Position numbers and translations under genes: made by a program. A DNA stretch of 64,000 bases from assembly GCF_963675165.1 (NCBI RefSeq), contig NC_087388.1:6233651-6297650 (forward strand), in the 5' to 3' direction. The notes under the pieces are model-generated. The model was not told the DNA's origin. It searched no databases and was given only the letters and a program-made list of their open reading frames with translations. Every line of letters starts with the position of its first letter. Within the stretch, counting starts at the first letter, position 1. Positions 34,514-46,842 of this stretch are shown piece by piece. This DNA is from Halichondria panicea. Lineage: Eukaryota > Porifera > Demospongiae > Suberitida > Halichondriidae.

Positions 34514-36181
34514 ATGTTTGGCCAGTTTTCTAGCCTATCACTCAATGAGGGAGGTTATGACTACAAGTTCATAGAAGAACCTGCAGACTCTCTCAAGTGT
34601 CTCATCTGTCTGCTAGTAGTTAGGGAGCCACAACAACATGGCGGCTGTGGGAAGCTATTCTGTAAAGTGTGTATTGATAAGCACAAGACCATCAGAAATG
34701 ACTGTCCATGCTGTAGAAGACCACTCTTGCAAAGGGGGCTTTTCCCTGATCTTAGAAGTGAGTAAATCTTTACATAAAAAATTAATGTGCTAAATGTGTA
34801 GCCTCGAGACCAGCCGTTCGTTATCTGAAAGAACGCCTGGTGAAGTTCCAATGTAGCACTCGTCCAGCTGAGTCAGCGTTTTATAGCATCATAATGATAT
34901 TCATGGGTAATACACCTTGGGCGGACCTTTGTGGGCAATTACCGGTCCAAGAAATTCCTGGACCGCTGGACAAGTGCTACATTGGAACTCAGATAACGAA
35001 CGGCTGGTCTCGAGGCTACTAAATGTGCTACACGTACGTGAGAGTACATGTAGCTATTATACTAAACTAGCTGCCATTACATGTATACATTGAATATAAC
35101 ATTGTTTTGTTTTGTAGGTGAGCAGGAAGTGAAGTCTCTGCTGGTTCATTGTCCAACAGCCTGTGAATGGAATGGAGAGCTTCGATCACTAGAAGATCAC
35201 ATGCAGAAAGTCTGTGAGAATGCTATAGTTCCTTGCCCAAATGGTTGTAGCAATGGCAAAACAAAGATGATGCGAAAAAACGTTGATTTTCATATCCTAA
35301 CTAACTGCCCGAATCGATCACATTCGTGTACAAAATGTCAGAATGTGATGGAGTTTAGGAATGCCATAAGCCATGAACTAAACGAGTGCCCCAAGAGACG
35401 GTACACATGCCCACACTGCAATGAAGCTGGTGTGTATGATGAGAGAACTACTACACATCTGGAAGTCTGTCCTAGAGTAGAGATAACATGCAAAAAATGC
35501 TCACTACAAATCATTCGCTGTGACGAATCATGTCATCCTTTGTTCTGCCTGAATGAACCAGTTCGCTGCACATACTACAACATTGGCTGTAAAGAGAAGC
35601 CTCTAAGAAAAGATGTAACTAAACACGAGGAGAATGCTCAGCTTCACCTTTCACTAGCAACTAAAGAAGTCTTGAGGCTAAATAAAATACAATTCCGGAA
35701 AGATGCACTGACATTCAGAATGAATAAGTTTGAAAAACATAACTTAAAAAAAAACAAATTTTATAGCCCTCCTTTCCACACCTCAGAAGCAGGTTACAAG
35801 ATGTGTATCCGTGTATATGCCAATGGTCTTGGTGATGGTAAGGGCACTCATGTTACAGCGAGTGCCCATCTCATGAAAGGAGACAATGATGACTCTCTGT
35901 CCTGGCCGTTTACTGGGACAGTCACAGTCGAGCTACTCAACCAACTGGAGGACAAGAACCATCGCAAGGAGACACTCACATTCCCAGCAAACGATGATGT
36001 CAGTGAGAGAGTGGTGAATAATGAGAGAGGGGAAGGATGGGGCTACCCTGACTTCATCTCCCACGCTGACCTCGTTCACAAGCCTCTTACAAACACCCAG
36101 TACCTCAAAGACGACACTCTAATATTTCGAGTATCTGCAGAAGCTCCTGACTACAAGCCATGGCTGGAGTGTACTAATTGA
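34514..36181 (+). CDS. TRAF-like protein L3
   Basis: TRAF adaptor of 435 residues, exons 34514..34757 and 35118..36181. The first exon is shorter than in L1/L2 because the linker after the finger (LLQRGLFPDLRS) lacks a few residues; the last zinc pair reads CPCC. The second exon translates to exactly the same protein as that of L7 at 50985-52048, and DNA downstream stays nearly identical for about 0.6 kb. The intron has been enlarged by a 220-base insertion element (34799-35018). Variable surface positions include RCDESCHP in the fingers and FPANDDVSERVVNNERGEGW in the MATH domain. Confidence 0.9.
34799..35018. mobile_element. Inverted-repeat element in the L3 intron with 9-base target duplication
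   Basis: Ends TAGCCTCGAGACCAGCCGTT and the complement ending GGTCTCGAGGCTA are inverted repeats; CTAAATGTG flanks both sides (34790-34798, 35019-35027). The corresponding L7 intron (about 50865-50885) lacks the element and has a single short ATGTGCTACACG junction. The size and 9-base duplication suggest a small Mutator-like element. Confidence 0.82.
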
Positions 36182-36435
36182 CTATATATTATAGTTACAG
36201 TACCACGTACGTGTAAGTAATTACCTGTGTACCAACTGATTGTAGGACAGTTAAGTTTTGTGTCATATATATATTGCCAATAATTTATCTATAATAATAC
36301 ACATATTATTATAACAGTAATTATTATCATTCCTACATTATGGACTATAAACATGACATAAGATCACTATACCTGCTAATGCAGACAACACCTGGTCTAT
36401 ACAAACAACGACATGCTCAACTAACAAAGTCTGCA

Positions 36436-36616
36436 TACCGTATAGCGGGTATATATTTTTGCGGAAATGCCTTTAGAAAGGTTTCGCGGATTTAATTTTC
36501 GTGGAAAAGCGCCTTTTTGCAGCATGCATGCGGTATTAAATTCGCGGTTATAAATGTTCGCGGTACACGCCTAATCCACGACATTTATACCCTCGAAATA
36601 TACCCGCTATACGGTA
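36436..36616. mobile_element. Palindromic-ended element (TACCGTATAGCGGGTATAT)
   Basis: Left TACCGTATAGCGGGTATATA and right TATACCCGCTATACGGTA are complementary ends. The interior contains TTCGCGG and ATTTTCGTGGAAAAGCGCC. The copy at 52303-52483 appears identical, showing it was carried along by segmental duplication, not by new insertion. Confidence 0.82.
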
Positions 36617-36858
36617 TACTGAGATGAGTACCATGCATTAATTAAGACTCCCATAGCAGTATGGTATTATAATTACAGCCACTTCAGAGACGCACAGCAC
36701 ATTCTAACAGTCAAAGTACTATTTTACATGTACGTTTTTATACACCAAATATATGTCAGATGTCAAGTACATTTTAAGTGATACAAAATGAATACATGCA
36801 TTTTTAGAATTAGTGTCGGGCTCCACAAAATATTCATGAGGGGGAAACCCACATATTC

Positions 36859-36874
36859 TCTAGTCACATGATGT
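36859..36874 (+). promoter_or_regulatory. Shared TRAF-like upstream box, L4
   Basis: Exact TCTAGTCACATGATGT, 42 bases before the chosen start of TRAF-L4. Confidence 0.58.
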
Positions 36875-36915
36875 CTATTTTGTTTTTCTATAGCTATATC
36901 AGTTTGGAACTAAAC

Positions 36916-38343
36916 ATGAATGGTCAATTTTCTAGCCTATCAATCAATGAGGCCGAGGGAGGTTACGACTACAAGTTCATAGAAGAACCTGCAGACTCTC
37001 TCAAGTGTCTCATCTGTCTGCTAGTAGTTAGGGAGCCACAACAACATGGCGGCTGTGGGAAGCTATTCTGTAAAGTGTGTATTGACAAGTACAAGGTCTT
37101 CAGAAATGACTGTCCACACTGTAGAAGACCACTCTTGCAAATGGGGCTTTTCCCCGACCTTAGAAGTGAGTAAATCATTACATGAAAAATTAATGTGCTT
37201 ACACGTGAGAGTACATGTAGCTATTACTGAATATAGCTACCATTACTGTAATGATGACATGGAATATGCTGTTTTGTACTTATAGGTGAGCAGGAGGTGA
37301 AGTCTCTGCTGGTTCATTGTCCAACAGCCTGTGAATGGAACGGAGAGCTTCGATCACTAGAAGATCACATGCAGAAAGTCTGTGAGAATGCTATAGTTCC
37401 CTGCCCAAATGGTTGTAGCAATGGCAAAACAACGATGATGCGAAAAAACATTGATTTTCACCTCCTTACTAAATGCCCGAATCGACCACATTCGTGTACA
37501 AAATGTCAGAAGAAAATGGAGTTTAGGAATGTTGAAAGCCATGAACTAAACGAGTGCCCCAAGAGACAGTACACATGCCCACACTGCAGGGAAGCTGGTG
37601 CGTATGATGAGAGAACTACTACACATCTGGAAGTCTGTCCTAAAGTAGAGATAACATGCAAAAAATGCTCACTACAAATCTTTCGCTGTGACGAGTCTGA
37701 TCATCCTTTGGATTGCCCGAATGAACCAGTTCGCTGCACATACTACAACATTGGCTGTGAAGAGAAGCCTCTAAGAAAAGATGTAACTAAACACGAAGAA
37801 AATGCTCAGCTTCACTTTTCACTAGCAACTAAAGAGGTCTTGAGGCTAAAGAAAACACAACTTCAGAAAAATGCACTAACATTCAGAATGAACAATTTTG
37901 ATGTACAAAACGCAGGAAAAAAAGAATTTTATAGCTCTCATTTCTACACCGCAGGCTACAAGATGTGCATGAGAGTTGATGCTAATGGCAACGGTGCTGG
38001 TAAGGGCACTCATGTTTCAGTGTTTGCCTGTCTCATGAAGGGAGACAATGATGACTCCCTGTCCTGGCCGTTCACTGGGAGAGTCACATTTGAACTACTC
38101 AATCAACTGGAGGATGATAACCATCACAGAGAGACAACCACATTCACAGCAGACAATGTGGCCAGCCAGAAAGCGGTGGATGATGAGAGAGGGGTAGGAT
38201 GGGGCTGGCAAAGGTTCATCTCCCACGCTGACCTCGCTCACAAGCCTCGTAAAAACACTCAGTACCTCAAAGACGATACTCTAATATTTCGAGTATCTGC
38301 AGAAGCTCCTGACTACAAGCCATGGCTGGAGTGTACTAATTGA
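36916..38343 (+). CDS. TRAF-like protein L4
   Basis: TRAF adaptor of 435 residues, exons 36916..37165 and 37286..38343. The N-terminus has a two-residue insertion (SINEAEGGYDYKF) found otherwise only in L8. An in-frame upstream ATG at 36868 overlaps the promoter box, so the conserved ATG at 36916 is preferred. Residues differing from other copies concentrate in the linker before MATH (NNFDVQNAGKKEFYSSHFYT) and in the MATH loop (VGWGWQRFISHADLAHKPRK). The 3' flank (38344 onward) is nearly the same as that of L8 (54258 onward). It is the last of three genes in intron 2 of decayed ASZ1 copy 2. Confidence 0.9.
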
Positions 38344-39597
38344 CTGTAGTTACAGTATCATAATTATACATGTAGGAAAGTTGAACTAATTAGTGGACCT
38401 GACTGTACATGTACTTTCTTTCAAATATCCATTGTATATAGAAGTGTCTTCATAGATTATAATAATTATAAAACGGCATAATAAACTATCATAACGAGTG
38501 TTGCAAGCGTGCGCTTGCTAATGCCTCTCACCATGTTATGCTTTCAATTCGCTCTAAAAGTATTAGTGTTATAGTAGTTTCTATAATGAATTTTATATTA
38601 AAGTTAGCTTATCTATATTAACTCACTGAGAAGAAAAGACTTATTTAAATGCATCTATTGTTGTTATTTAAGAAAATTGATTCTTGTAGTTCAGTGTATA
38701 TAATATCTAAGAAGAAAAGACCTGTGTACATGCATATTGTTATCTATATTGTTATATGGTAGTGTTTTGTGGCTTACCAGGCCTTCAAGACAAAGATGAT
38801 TCTGCCAGGAGGATCTGGATCTTGGATATTATTTTCTCACACGTGGGGAATGAGCGCGCATACGCATTACATCCACAGGAATAATTAAAGGGTATGTCCA
38901 AAGAGATTATTTTCACAAATGACTACTGCTAGCTAGCTGTTTTAACAGATATTTTCTGAGTCTTGTAGCTAACAAAAAGCTAGCGCTTTAGTACAAGGCT
39001 AACTCATATGTTGAATAGAAGGTTTGTGCGAACAAATGATGCTATGAAAGATTCTAAAGAGGCTACAACAACAGCCTTCAATATGAGTCAAACTAGCCAT
39101 AACTCGAGAAAGAAGCTTTAGTTTACTATTCCACGAATCAAAATCCAAGAGAACGTGGCTAGAAGTCTATAGAAACTGCTAGCTTTCGTCGCATTGCAAC
39201 CGTTGAGCAGTTACAGCTGGAACAGACACACACACACACACACACACACAGTCAGCTTTACCGTATCCCTCGTGCGGCTACGCCTCGAGGCATAATTATT
39301 AACAATGACATTGCTCATGCTGCATAATGAGAAAAATAAGTTACTTGCTATTTATGGTACATTAGTAACACATGCATGCATACTAGTGTGTATGCAGTGA
39401 TATGCCCAGAACAGAACTTTCAAAGTGGTGGCTTTAAATCCTCAATCTCAAAATCCAACAACAAAGTTGCCTCTTACAATAATTATAGCCTAAGAGGCGG
39501 TTTTATACAGTGATGGTTATTTTTGTCTATAGAGGTAACTGGTTATACAGCACCGACCAGTGTGGGAACATCCTTGTAAGAATCCCCACCCACTCAC
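38344..39597. other. Intron 2 remainder of decayed ASZ1 copy 2
   Basis: AT-rich DNA with a (CA)n run near 39226 and the motif CCGTATCCCTCGTGCGGCTA. It is nearly identical to 54258-55554, apart from a few indels. No gene was seen. Confidence 0.75.
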
Positions 39598-40637
39598 CTT
39601 TATGAGTGTTAGGGTTGGCCCCTCTCTCCAGCAACATCTCCACCATCTCCTCACGACCTGTGTCACACGCGTGCAATAATGCAGTCCATCCACTGCTCAG
39701 TTGCTCATTCACATTAAAACCTGTACAAATAGCAGATTTTGACGCTTTGAATGACCATAACTTAAGTGCTGTTGGTCCAATTTCAGATATTTTACAATTT
39801 TCTGGCAGCTCAAAGCGAGCTCTTTCAAATGGTGTATTAAAATGAGAGTTTATTTTCGAGGCTGATTTTAACAAAAAAGCGTGGGCTATAGGTGGCAAAT
39901 TGGGTCCCACTAAAAATATTGAGTTGAATATACCATCTGATAGTGTTTTTTCTCAGCTTTCAGAAAATCACAACGTCATTGCGATAGGACTAACAGAACT
40001 AAAGTTATGGGCCCAAACAGTGTACTAAGTAGCTCACCTGAATCTTTTCAGGTTACCCTTAGTGACAGCCAATCGAAGCTCCTCCCCTTGTTCCATCAGT
40101 CTGCTCTGTTCCTGTGGATCTGTATCAAATAAGACACACCCTTTTCTGTACTTTGACCTCGGGTCGTCTCCTCCTGTAGGGTTTCGCTTCGAGGGTTATT
40201 CATCTTCAATTTGTGTGGGAGATTTGGAGAGAATCTGCTCTGCTTGTACTTGATGGTCGTCGGCTGTGTTGCAGCTGAAGATTTGATAGCATTAATCTCA
40301 GAATTAAGTGGCTTGCTTTCGACTTGATCACTAGGTGGGGGGGAATCCCCTCCGACAATAAACCCATTTTGTTTAGGCTCGGTATCATCGTCTGTAATAA
40401 TCGTACTAGCATTGCTGACAGGGGACGGTGCATCCATCGCCACCCCATCTTTATCAGTAGCCAGATCACTGGTGGCTGCTCCATTGTTGATGTTGTTATT
40501 GTTAGTCGGCTTCTTGGTCATTGTCATCACAGGTTCATAGTCAAGTCTCCTGGTGATTGACAATCTCCAAAGTCAAATCCATCATCATCTTCAAAATTAC
40601 TGTACAGACCATATCCTCCTTCTGGTAGGTAGCTCAT

Positions 40638-41334
40638 ACTGATGTTCTGTACTGTGGAAGGCTTCTAATCTGCTTAGCTTTGTGCATGCACTTTTGCAGT
40701 CCGGCCACGCCCCTCTCCAATTTTGTCCAACACATGGTTGTGGTATTTCTAAATGGTGCCCATTTATTCTATCCAGAGCCCACCATACAAAATGTACACA
40801 CATTCCTAACCTACAGTACTATGATATAGTATATACTTCACTGCTTTACATTCTGTCCATTGTATCGCCATGCTTACAATACACTGATGCTTTGTGTGTA
40901 AATCACTGATACTGAAACTGAACAGTCTGGATACTGAAACTGAACAGTCTGGTGCCGAAAACCCGCAATATCTACCAAAACACAGTTACATTCCAGTAGA
41001 ATTGTTACTCGAAATGTTTTCATTCGCTGCCGTGTCCAACAGTACATTGACCAAACTCAATGATGCCTTCCTTTCCATGAGGTGAGGCTGACTATCAGAG
41101 CACAGGGAGGAGTAACTTAACACACATCTCATAGCCATATTCTCTCGGTCATTTTGAGATTATTATCTCCTACAGTTTTTAGTTCTTATTCAGATTGTCA
41201 GCTTCGTCTTGTTTGAAGAACAGTTTCTTTGTTGAGTGGTAGAACATCGATTTAGAGCATCAGTTGTGAAACTGACAGCAGCTTGTTTGTTTCGTTTCTT
41301 CGTGATAATCAATCCAGGAAAAAGGGGATTTCAC
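40638..41334. other. Unit joint: copy of the ASZ1 upstream region
   Basis: Matches 26053-26776 with small deletions, plus a short internal duplication near 40913-40955 (GATACTGAAACTGAACAGTC twice). The same duplication is present at 56905-56945 and absent at 49260, showing that the copies at 40.6 and 56.6 kb are the closest relatives. Confidence 0.8.
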
Positions 41335-42620
41335 GGACTCACTAACAACTGTGCCACCTGGAGGTGACCTTTACTGGCAGCCAGACAAAGTGCCTGTGGG
41401 TGGGTGGGAGGGTGTGTGTGTGTGTGCGTGTGTGTGGGTGTGTATGTGTGTGTGTGTGTGTGTGTGTGGGGAGCATTGAATTCAGGCATCACATAATTAG
41501 CTTTAACTACATTTGTGCAGCAATAGTCTCCCTACAGCTAGAATGAATTCTATAAAATTGTTCGTGCACCTTCTGAAGTAAGTCGCTTATGGTCTCTTAA
41601 ATAGATTACTGAAACACTTTTTGGAAGAAAGGCTATATATATATAAACTATTGTTTTTGCAACAAACTAAGCCATGCATTGACATAATAATTGCACTCAC
41701 AGTCCACTCCCTGGAGTCTTGCTTGTGTATGTCAGCCTCGGCAGAGAGGAGGAGCTCCACTAGAGGCAGGTGGCCATTCTGACTGGCATAGAGCAAGGGA
41801 GACATCTGGTGCCTGTGTGTGTGCATGAATAACCGAGCGGATCTAAATGTGTGTGTGTGTTTGGGGACGACCCTTTCAACTTTAGTACCGTTGATCCAAT
41901 GTAATACAATTTTCTGATTTTCTGAAATCTTAGAAAGAGACCTCTCAAACGTTGTCGAACCTCAGAGTATATATATTTGAGAGAATAAATTAGAGCTGTC
42001 CATGGATATACATTTAGCCTATGATCCAAGGACGAAAAATACAAATTATGCACTCGATGAAATTTTGAATTTTTACACATCATTTGAAATGTCTCTTTCT
42101 AAGCTTTCACGTTATATGGCTATTAAAATATTACGCACTCTTAGGGGAAATTGCATAATGGTATAATTAATATATTCTCTCATTTGTCGTATGTGTTGAC
42201 CTTTGCACCCTTGTTGAGTAGGAGTCTGGCACACAAGACAAGGCCCTCCCTCCGAGTCACACTCTTGTGAGCACACACCGCCATCAGAGTGGTGTAGTAG
42301 TCTGTGTGGGTATGTGTGTGGGGGGGGGGGGAATCAGCAGAAGCCAGAATATACAGGTAGTATAGTTATGTATCAGAAGAGGTACGACACGAGTACCTTG
42401 ATTAGGTTTGGTCACTTGTAAAATTCATCATTGTTGCATGTGACTACTTAACTCAATTTGAGGGTACTCGTTTCAGACCTCCTATGTACTATATAGCCTC
42501 CTTCATAAGGCCTCAGAAAGGCCTGGGATCGAGGCTAGTCATGTACTAACGCGACAGCCACAAAGCATATTCATAAGGCCACCCACACACCACACCACAC
42601 CACATTACACCACACCATTG

Positions 42621-42636
42621 TCTAGTCACATGATGT
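42621..42636 (+). promoter_or_regulatory. Shared TRAF-like upstream box, L5
   Basis: Exact TCTAGTCACATGATGT, 36 bases before the start of TRAF-L5, preceded by a CACACCACACCACA stretch. Confidence 0.58.
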
Positions 42637-42671
42637 TTATTTTAAGTAAAGTGTAGCTAAACAGTTAACTA

Positions 42672-44131
42672 ATGAATGACCAATTTTCTAGACCATCACT
42701 CAATGAGGGAGGTTACGACTACAAGTTCATAGAAGAACCTGCAGACTCTCTCAAGTGTCTCATCTGTCTGCTAGTAGTTAGGGAGCCACAACAACATGGC
42801 GGCTGTGGGAAGCTATTCTGTAAGAGCTGTATAACAAAGTACAGGAGGAACGATTGTCCTCACTGCAGACAACCAATAAGGGCATCTGGATACCAGCAAT
42901 TCGGAGGAACTATCTTTAACGATTTTAGAAGTGAGTTAAAAGAGCTATACATGTAGAAATAGTACATAGACTATACACTATACATGCACGAGTTTCAATT
43001 CGTGTCTTTCCCTATATAGTGGCCTGGCTCTCAAAACATTTCCTGCACTTAAACAGAACGTTTCTATACCCCTATACTATAATTATTCTAGGTGACCAAG
43101 AGGTGAAGTCTCTGCTAGTATACTGCACGACCAGCTGTGGTTGGCAAGGGGAGCTGCGATCAGTCGAAGACCACAAGCAAAACAAGTGCGAAAATACTAA
43201 AATCCCATGCCCGAATAATTGCGGCATCACGCTTATAAGAAAAAATCTTCAGTTTCATCTTGCGACAGAATGCCTGAGGCGACTCACAAGCTGCCTAAAG
43301 TGTAAGCAAGAGATGGAGTATCGAGATCTGGACAACCACATGGCAAGAAAATGCCCCAAGAGACAGTACACATGCCCACACTGCAATGAAGCTGGTGTGT
43401 ATGATGAGAGAACTACTACACATCTGGAAGTTTGCCCTAAAGTCAAGATCCCGTGTTATAAATGCTCGGGTACATTTTCTCGCTGTGATGAATCAAGTCA
43501 TCCAGTATTTTGCCCTAATGAACCAGTTCAATGCAAGTACTACAGTATCGGCTGTGCAGAGAAGCCTCTAAGAAAGGATAAGAGTACGCACGAAAAAAAT
43601 GCTCAGCTTCACCTTTCACTAGCAACTGAAGAGGTCTTGAGGCTAAAGAAAGCACAGTTCTGGAAAAATGCTCTAACATTCAGAATTAAAAACTACAAGG
43701 TACTCGGAAATGATTATATTAGCCCTCCCTTCTTAACTTCAGCATCAGGCTACAAGATGTGTATACATGTTGATACTGGTAAAGGCACTCATGTTTCAGT
43801 GCATGCCTATCTCATGAAGGGAGACAATGATGACTCCCTGTCCTGGCCGTTCACTGGGACAGTCACATTCGAGCTACTCAACCAACTGGAGGATGATAAC
43901 CATCACAAGAAAACAGCCACATTCCCAGCAGACCGTGTTTCCAGTCAGAGGGTGGTGGATGGTGAGAGAGGGGGGACAGGACGGGGCCGGACTAAGTTCA
44001 TCTCCCACGCTAACCTCGATTACAATGCCGATAACAACACTCAGTACCTCAAAGACGACACTCTAATATTTCGAGTATCTGCAGAAGCTCCTGACTACAA
44101 ACCATGGCTAGAGTGCACCAACTGTGTGTAG
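42672..44131 (+). CDS. TRAF-like protein L5 (second subgroup)
   Basis: TRAF adaptor of 432 residues, exons 42672..42930 and 43092..44131. It belongs to a distinct subgroup with L9 and most of L8: after the common FCK the finger continues SCITKYRRNDCPHC with the tail IRASGYQQFGGTIFNDFRS. The zinc-finger region starts DQEVKSLLVYCTTSCGWQGE instead of the EQEVKSLLVHCPTACEWNGE seen in the other subgroup. The MATH domain is shortened in the first loops (YKVLGNDYISPPFLTSASGY). The C-terminus adds Cys-Val (LECTNCV). The first 43 residues remain nearly identical to the other subgroup even though the rest differs. Confidence 0.9.
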
Positions 44132-44321
44132 TGGCGATATTACAGGACAGTTACTACATTGCCTATAATAGTATAGCTGAGCCAACGCATACAATAATTA
44201 TAGTACTTTCATACATTATGGGCAACATCTAGCAATGACATGTTATTTGAACGAATAACACAGGCTGCACACTGAGATGAGTAGCTACCAATTAATAAGC
44301 TAGATTTCAAATAGTACCAAT

Positions 44322-44658
44322 TACTGTACTTATTCAATTTAAAGCGACACTTTTAAATAATTACGAAGCCAGAGGTCATTTCTTTTGGAGGTTGAAAAAT
44401 TATGTTGAAGTCTTGGTGTCGCATATTTAGAGGGTCGCATCTAATTGGAGGTTACTCTACTATCCTCGATTATAGGCCACTTAAATTGCATTGTTTTTTG
44501 CAGCCTGGAATCGAGGCTGTGGTTTGACCTCTATTTAGGACGCGACATAAAAAAATAATTGTAAACGCTGCAGTCGCTACTTTTAGAGGTCAGAAAATTG
44601 GAAAAGATCGAGGGTGTCGCATATTTGGAGGGTCGCTTTAAATCGAATAAGTACGGTA
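44322..44658. mobile_element. Inverted-repeat element (TACTGTACTTATTCAATTTAA)
   Basis: The left end TACTGTACTTATTCAATTTA and the right end TAAATCGAATAAGTACGGTA are complementary. The interior has repeated GGTCGCAT and GAGGGTGTCGCATATT motifs. A second copy stands at 60316-60659 in the equivalent place after L9, and a truncated one at about 46880-47103 after L6. Confidence 0.78.
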
Positions 44659-45332
44659 ATACTTAGTATAGCGAATATTTTGTCCCCTGAAAATTACCCG
44701 CTATACGGTATATAGCACCATGAACTTGCCTCATAAACAACGTACAATATACACCATAAACACATGTTGTACTGAGGGAGAAAACATATAGAATACTGTA
44801 TAATTGTTCAACCATGTTCTTCGAATTCAGTAATTATGGCTGTTGAAAAATCCGAACTTTCCTTGGGAAATTGTAGAAGCACGTAGCAAAAAATCTCTTT
44901 TCATATTCTCTCACCTGTCGTATGTGTTGACCTTTGCCCCTTTGTTGAGTAGGAGTCTGGCACAGGAGACGAGGCCTTCCCTCCGAGTCACACTCTTGTG
45001 AGCACACACCGCCATCAGAGCCGTGTAGTAGTCTGTATGTGTGTGTGTGGGGGGGGGTCGTGGGTAAAACTTTTGTCCCCACGAAAATAATGAATTTTTT
45101 TATTAAGTACTCGCAGATAATTGGAGATTGCAATGAATCTCATTAAAACTGCCATGAATAACATTAATTTCACAACTTGAGTAAAATTTTAATACCAGCA
45201 AAATGAGCTAACAGTGAAATCGCAAACAAATCTATCTGTGGAAATATGTCACCTTAAGGTACCCGCTATAAGGTAGTAGCAGCCACAAAGCATTCCTAGG
45301 GCCACCCACACATCACATGCACCACACCATTG

Positions 45333-45348
45333 TCTAGTCACATGATGT
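45333..45348 (+). promoter_or_regulatory. Shared TRAF-like upstream box, L6
   Basis: Exact TCTAGTCACATGATGT, 127 bases before the start; a second partial version (TCTAGTGAAGTCACATGTAA) lies about 50 bases before the start at 45421-45440, as in L10. Confidence 0.55.
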
Positions 45349-45474
45349 TTATTTTGATTGTTTATATAAGTACGTGTATAGCTGCACAGTTATTACAATC
45401 TCTTTATAAGCCTTTGACATTGTCTAGTGAAGTCACATGTAAGTAGCTAGCTGCACAGTTAGTTTGGACTAAAC

Positions 45475-46842
45475 ATGTTTGGCCAATTTTCTAGCCCATC
45501 ACTCAATGAGGGAGGTTACGACTACAAGTTCATAGAAGAACCTGCAGACTCTCTCAAGTGTCTCATCTGTCTGCTAGTAGTTAGGGAGCCACAACAACAT
45601 GGCGGCTGTGGGAAGCTATTCTGTAAAGTGTGTATTGACAAGCACAAGGTCTTTAGCAATGCTTGTCCATGCTGTAGAAGACCACTCTTGCAATTGGGGC
45701 AATCTACCCTTTTCCCTGACCTTAGAAGTGAGTAAACCATTAACGTGAGAGTACTAACTATTTAGTATGAAATATGCTGTTTTGTAGGTGAGCGGGAGGT
45801 GAAGTCCCTCTTTGTTCAATGTCCAACAGCCTGTGAATGGAATGGAGAGCTGCGGTCACTAAAAGACCATATACAGAAGGACTGTGGGAACACTTTAGTT
45901 CCTTGCCCAAATGGTTGCAACAATGGCTCAACAAAACTTAGACGGAACAACATAGATTTTCATCTACACCAAAAATGCCCAAATCGATTACTTTTGTGTA
46001 CAAATTGTTGGAAAGACGTCGAATTTAGGAATGCCAAAAATCATGAACTAAACGAGTGCCCCAAGAGACGGTACACATGCCCACACTGCAATGAAGCTGG
46101 TGCGTATGATGAGAGAACTACTACACATCTAGAAGTCTGTCCTAAAGTCAAGGTTGAGTGCTCCAAGTGCTTGGTTAAAATATTTCGCTGTGATAAGTCA
46201 CGTCATCCATTGGTTTGCCCGAAAGAACCAGTTTACTGTAAGTACTACAACATTGGTTGCAAAGAGAAGCCTCTAAGAAAAGACATAGACACACACGAGG
46301 AGAATGCTCAGCTTCACCTGTCACTAGCAACTGAAGAGGTATTGAGGCTAAAGAACGAGAAAAATAAACTAACATTCAGAATGAAAAAATTTGAATCCAA
46401 TAAAAATGATAGTAAAAATATTATTACCCCTTCCTTCCACACCTCAAGAGCAGGGTACAAAATGTGCTTGAGAGTTGATGCTAATGGCTGGGGTGATAGC
46501 AAGGGCACGCATGTTGCAGTGTATGCCTATCTCATGAAGGGAGACAATGATGACTCCCTGTCCTGGCCGTTCACTGGGAGGGTCATAATCGAGCTACTCA
46601 ACCAACTGGAGGACAAGAACCATCACAAGATGATGCTCCCATTTCCACCAGACGATGTGGCCAGCAAAAGAGTGGTGGGTAAAGAGACAGGGACAGGATA
46701 TGGCTCCCCTGACTTCATCTCCCACGCTGACCTCGCTCGCAAGTTTCTTACAAACACTCAGTACCTCAAAGACGACACTCTAATATTCCGAGTATCTGCA
46801 GAAGCTCCTGACTACAAACCGTGGCTGGAGTGCACTAATTGA
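45475..46842 (+). CDS. TRAF-like protein L6
   Basis: TRAF adaptor of 435 residues, exons 45475..45727 and 45788..46842 (60-base intron, the shortest of the group). The first exon is of the common type with Lys for His; the last pair is CPCC. The second exon is the most divergent of the first subgroup: MKSLFVQCPTACEWNGELR, then LRRNNIDFHLHQKCPNRLLL, VKVECSKCLVKIFRC, and a lysine/asparagine-rich linker before MATH (SNKNDSKNIITPSFHTS). The MATH loop reads FPPDDVASKRVVGKETGTGY. These differences fall in predicted exposed segments, while DDSLSWPF and the C-terminal strands are unchanged. Confidence 0.9.

Larger units (their letters stand above)
36182..36915. other. Spacer between TRAF-L3 and L4
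   Basis: Contains a palindromic-ended element (36436-36616) and the L4 promoter. The whole stretch is nearly identical to 52049-52788, between L7 and L8, as expected if the L3-L4 and L7-L8 pairs share a recent duplication. No gene was seen. Confidence 0.8.
27027..40637 (-). pseudogene. Decayed ASZ1 copy 2, with three TRAF-like genes in its intron 2
   Basis: Recognisable exons on the minus strand: exon 1 (40038..40637), 2 (39598..39720), 3 (31850..31967), 4 (31344..31454), 5 (30890..31110), 6 (30649..30817), 7 (30349..30464), and only the first 87 bases of exon 8 (27027..27113). Lesions: a one-base deletion in exon 1 (AGTCAAGTC for AGTCCAAGTC), a two-base deletion later in exon 1, a deletion near the end of exon 1, and a one-base deletion in exon 4. 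The coiled coil is cut after VRYLDNQV, and no membrane-anchor exon follows. Exons 3, 5, 6 and 7 remain open with good splice sites. Intron 7 holds the giant minisatellite. Confidence 0.88.

Noticed and set aside
36868..36915. Upstream ATG of TRAF-L4 (and those at 50573 and 52756) as the true start
   Set aside because: The upstream extensions differ between copies and overlap the promoter box, while the later ATG after AACTAAAC is shared.
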